Shown here piece after piece: positions 63,466 through 64,000 of a stretch of 64,000 bases of DNA; position 1 is the stretch's first letter, and every line of letters starts with the position of its first letter. A program made the translations under genes and the position numbers. This DNA comes from Candidatus Ulvibacter alkanivorans (lineage in GTDB: Bacteria; Bacteroidota; Bacteroidia; Flavobacteriales; Flavobacteriaceae), in NCBI RefSeq assembly GCF_003333325.1, contig NZ_QOLC01000025.1:27804-91803 (forward strand), given 5' to 3'. A model generated the notes under the pieces. The model did not search any database, was not told the origin of the DNA, and saw only the letters and a program-made list of their open reading frames with translations.

Positions 63466-63978
63466 TTAATATAAGGCAACATAAGAAAACTGTAGATTCA
63501 TTAAATTTCCACCTGTGTCATTAATAATATGGAATCGAATATTTCCGGTTTGAGCTTCAGCAAAGGTTGTAAAACTATAGCCATACGCCGGTCCGGAGGG
63601 TAAATTTGGATAGGTAACATAAATTGTCGAGGATGTAGTTACATTCGTATCGGCAACGTCGATCGTAAGATACGTAGCATTAGCAATATTAAATGGGCCA
63701 ACAAAATACTTACCAATTGAAGTGATTTGAGAAGTATTTAAAAACCCGGGCCCCCATGATGGAGGTGCGCTTGTTCCTTTGGATACCAAAATTTTATCAA
63801 CGCCCCCGGCTTGGTTCCCCGGCATCAATGCGCCATCGATTCGAACATTTCCGTTTACGTGAAGGGTTTCCGTCGGGCTTGTAGTGTTTATTCCTACCTG
63901 GGCATGTGCTTCAGAAAGAAAAAAACAGGCAAAGATGAAAATGAAGACCGCCGTTTTTCGTGAGATTACAGTTTTCAT
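63466..63978 (-). CDS. Secreted protein with phage-tail-like VGINTxxPTETLHVNG repeat opening
   Basis: 170 residues from the ATG at 63978 (MKTVISRKTAVF, a signal peptide with core FIFIFACFFLSEAHA); a TTG at 63990 is in frame but unlikely. The mature chain starts QVGINTTSPTETLHVNGNVR, a sequence common in flavobacterial cell-surface and tail-fibre-like proteins, then a PGNQAGG segment and a beta-rich end. No T9SS sorting domain is present at the C-terminus. Function unknown; it may be a surface structure or adhesin-like protein. The window ends 22 bases beyond its start. Confidence 0.7.
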   Translation of the reverse strand: MKTVISRKTAVFIFIFACFFLSEAHAQVGINTTSPTETLHVNGNVRIDGALMPGNQAGGVDKILVSKGTSAPPSWGPGFLNTSQITSIGKYFVGPFNIANATYLTIDVADTNVTTSSTIYVTYPNLPSGPAYGYSFTTFAEAQTGNIRFHIINDTGGNLMNLQFSYVALY

Positions 63979-64000
63979 AATTGGCAACAATTTATTATGA

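Noticed and set aside
63466..63990. Type IX secretion cargo
   Set aside because: The protein is short and its C-terminus lacks the T9SS sorting domain pattern.
1..64000. tRNA, rRNA, CRISPR arrays, integrons and intact insertion sequences
   Set aside because: No cloverleaf with CCA-type ends, no ribosomal RNA sequence, no regularly spaced repeats and no transposase motifs were seen on either strand.

Overview
The window is a chromosomal block from a member of the Flavobacteriaceae (Bacteroidota), most likely a marine or otherwise free-living aerobe. The evidence is lineage-typical families (GLPGLI proteins, DUF5686 and TonB-linked outer-membrane proteins, DUF5522, 2TM-domain protein, the long aromatic amino acid hydroxylase, the E1 alpha/beta fusion), the Bacteroidota-type promoter TTG-N17-23-TAnnTTTG, few Shine-Dalgarno sequences and an AT-leaning composition. 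I see no tRNA, rRNA, CRISPR array, intact insertion sequence or prophage. No gene-free stretch exceeds about 260 bases.

Layout. 1-3.6 kb: the end of an XRE/S24 repressor, three tandem small acidic lipoproteins, a DUF2461 gene and waaA. 3.7-7.5 kb: DegT-type aminotransferase, galE, a secreted amidohydrolase and a small basic protein. 7.5-20.8 kb, nearly all on the minus strand: fabD, a stress flavoprotein-like gene, fructosamine kinase, folA, a 2TM protein, an ergothioneine pair (egtB-egtD) with a DUF3124 lipoprotein, thyA with a TonB-C protein, a CNT nucleoside transporter with an extra secreted domain, a DUF151-UVR nuclease, and etfBA. 21-31.8 kb, plus strand: pdhB, a DUF5686 outer-membrane protein, a MATE exporter, soluble and membrane pyrophosphatases side by side, a DUF4010 membrane protein and an App1-type phosphatase. 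31.7-35.2 kb: ppk1, a deoxynucleoside kinase and a secreted protein. 35.3-40.9 kb: two GLPGLI proteins upstream of a large outer-membrane receptor, DUF4230 and a rhodanese.

41-55 kb is the most coherent block: a phenylacetyl-CoA catabolic operon in the order paaE-A-B-C-D-G-H-I-J-Z-F-Y. It is preceded by a TetR regulator, with a perfect 7-4-7 palindrome lying over a consensus promoter. PaaZ carries an extra C-terminal DinB-like domain, and no phenylacetate-CoA ligase (paaK) is present. A divergent aromatic amino acid hydroxylase flanks it. 55.4-59.9 kb adds branched-chain amino acid catabolism (E2, ilvE, fused E1). The window ends with a DUF4136 lipoprotein, urocanate hydratase, a DUF5522 protein, a small membrane protein with an HExxH motif and two secreted proteins.

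The strongest signal not explained by any gene is a dispersed word. The octamer TTCCGAAG/CTTCGGAA occurs 55 times by my hand count, about one per 1.2 kb. It is evenly split between strands (28/27) and appears in several reading frames, whereas about two copies are expected by chance. The density and lack of strand bias resemble the DNA uptake sequences of Neisseria and Haemophilus. A second finding is a pair of related intergenic repeats (GGGCGTT...TAACGC), one of which abuts the 3' remnant of a GIY-YIG-type gene.
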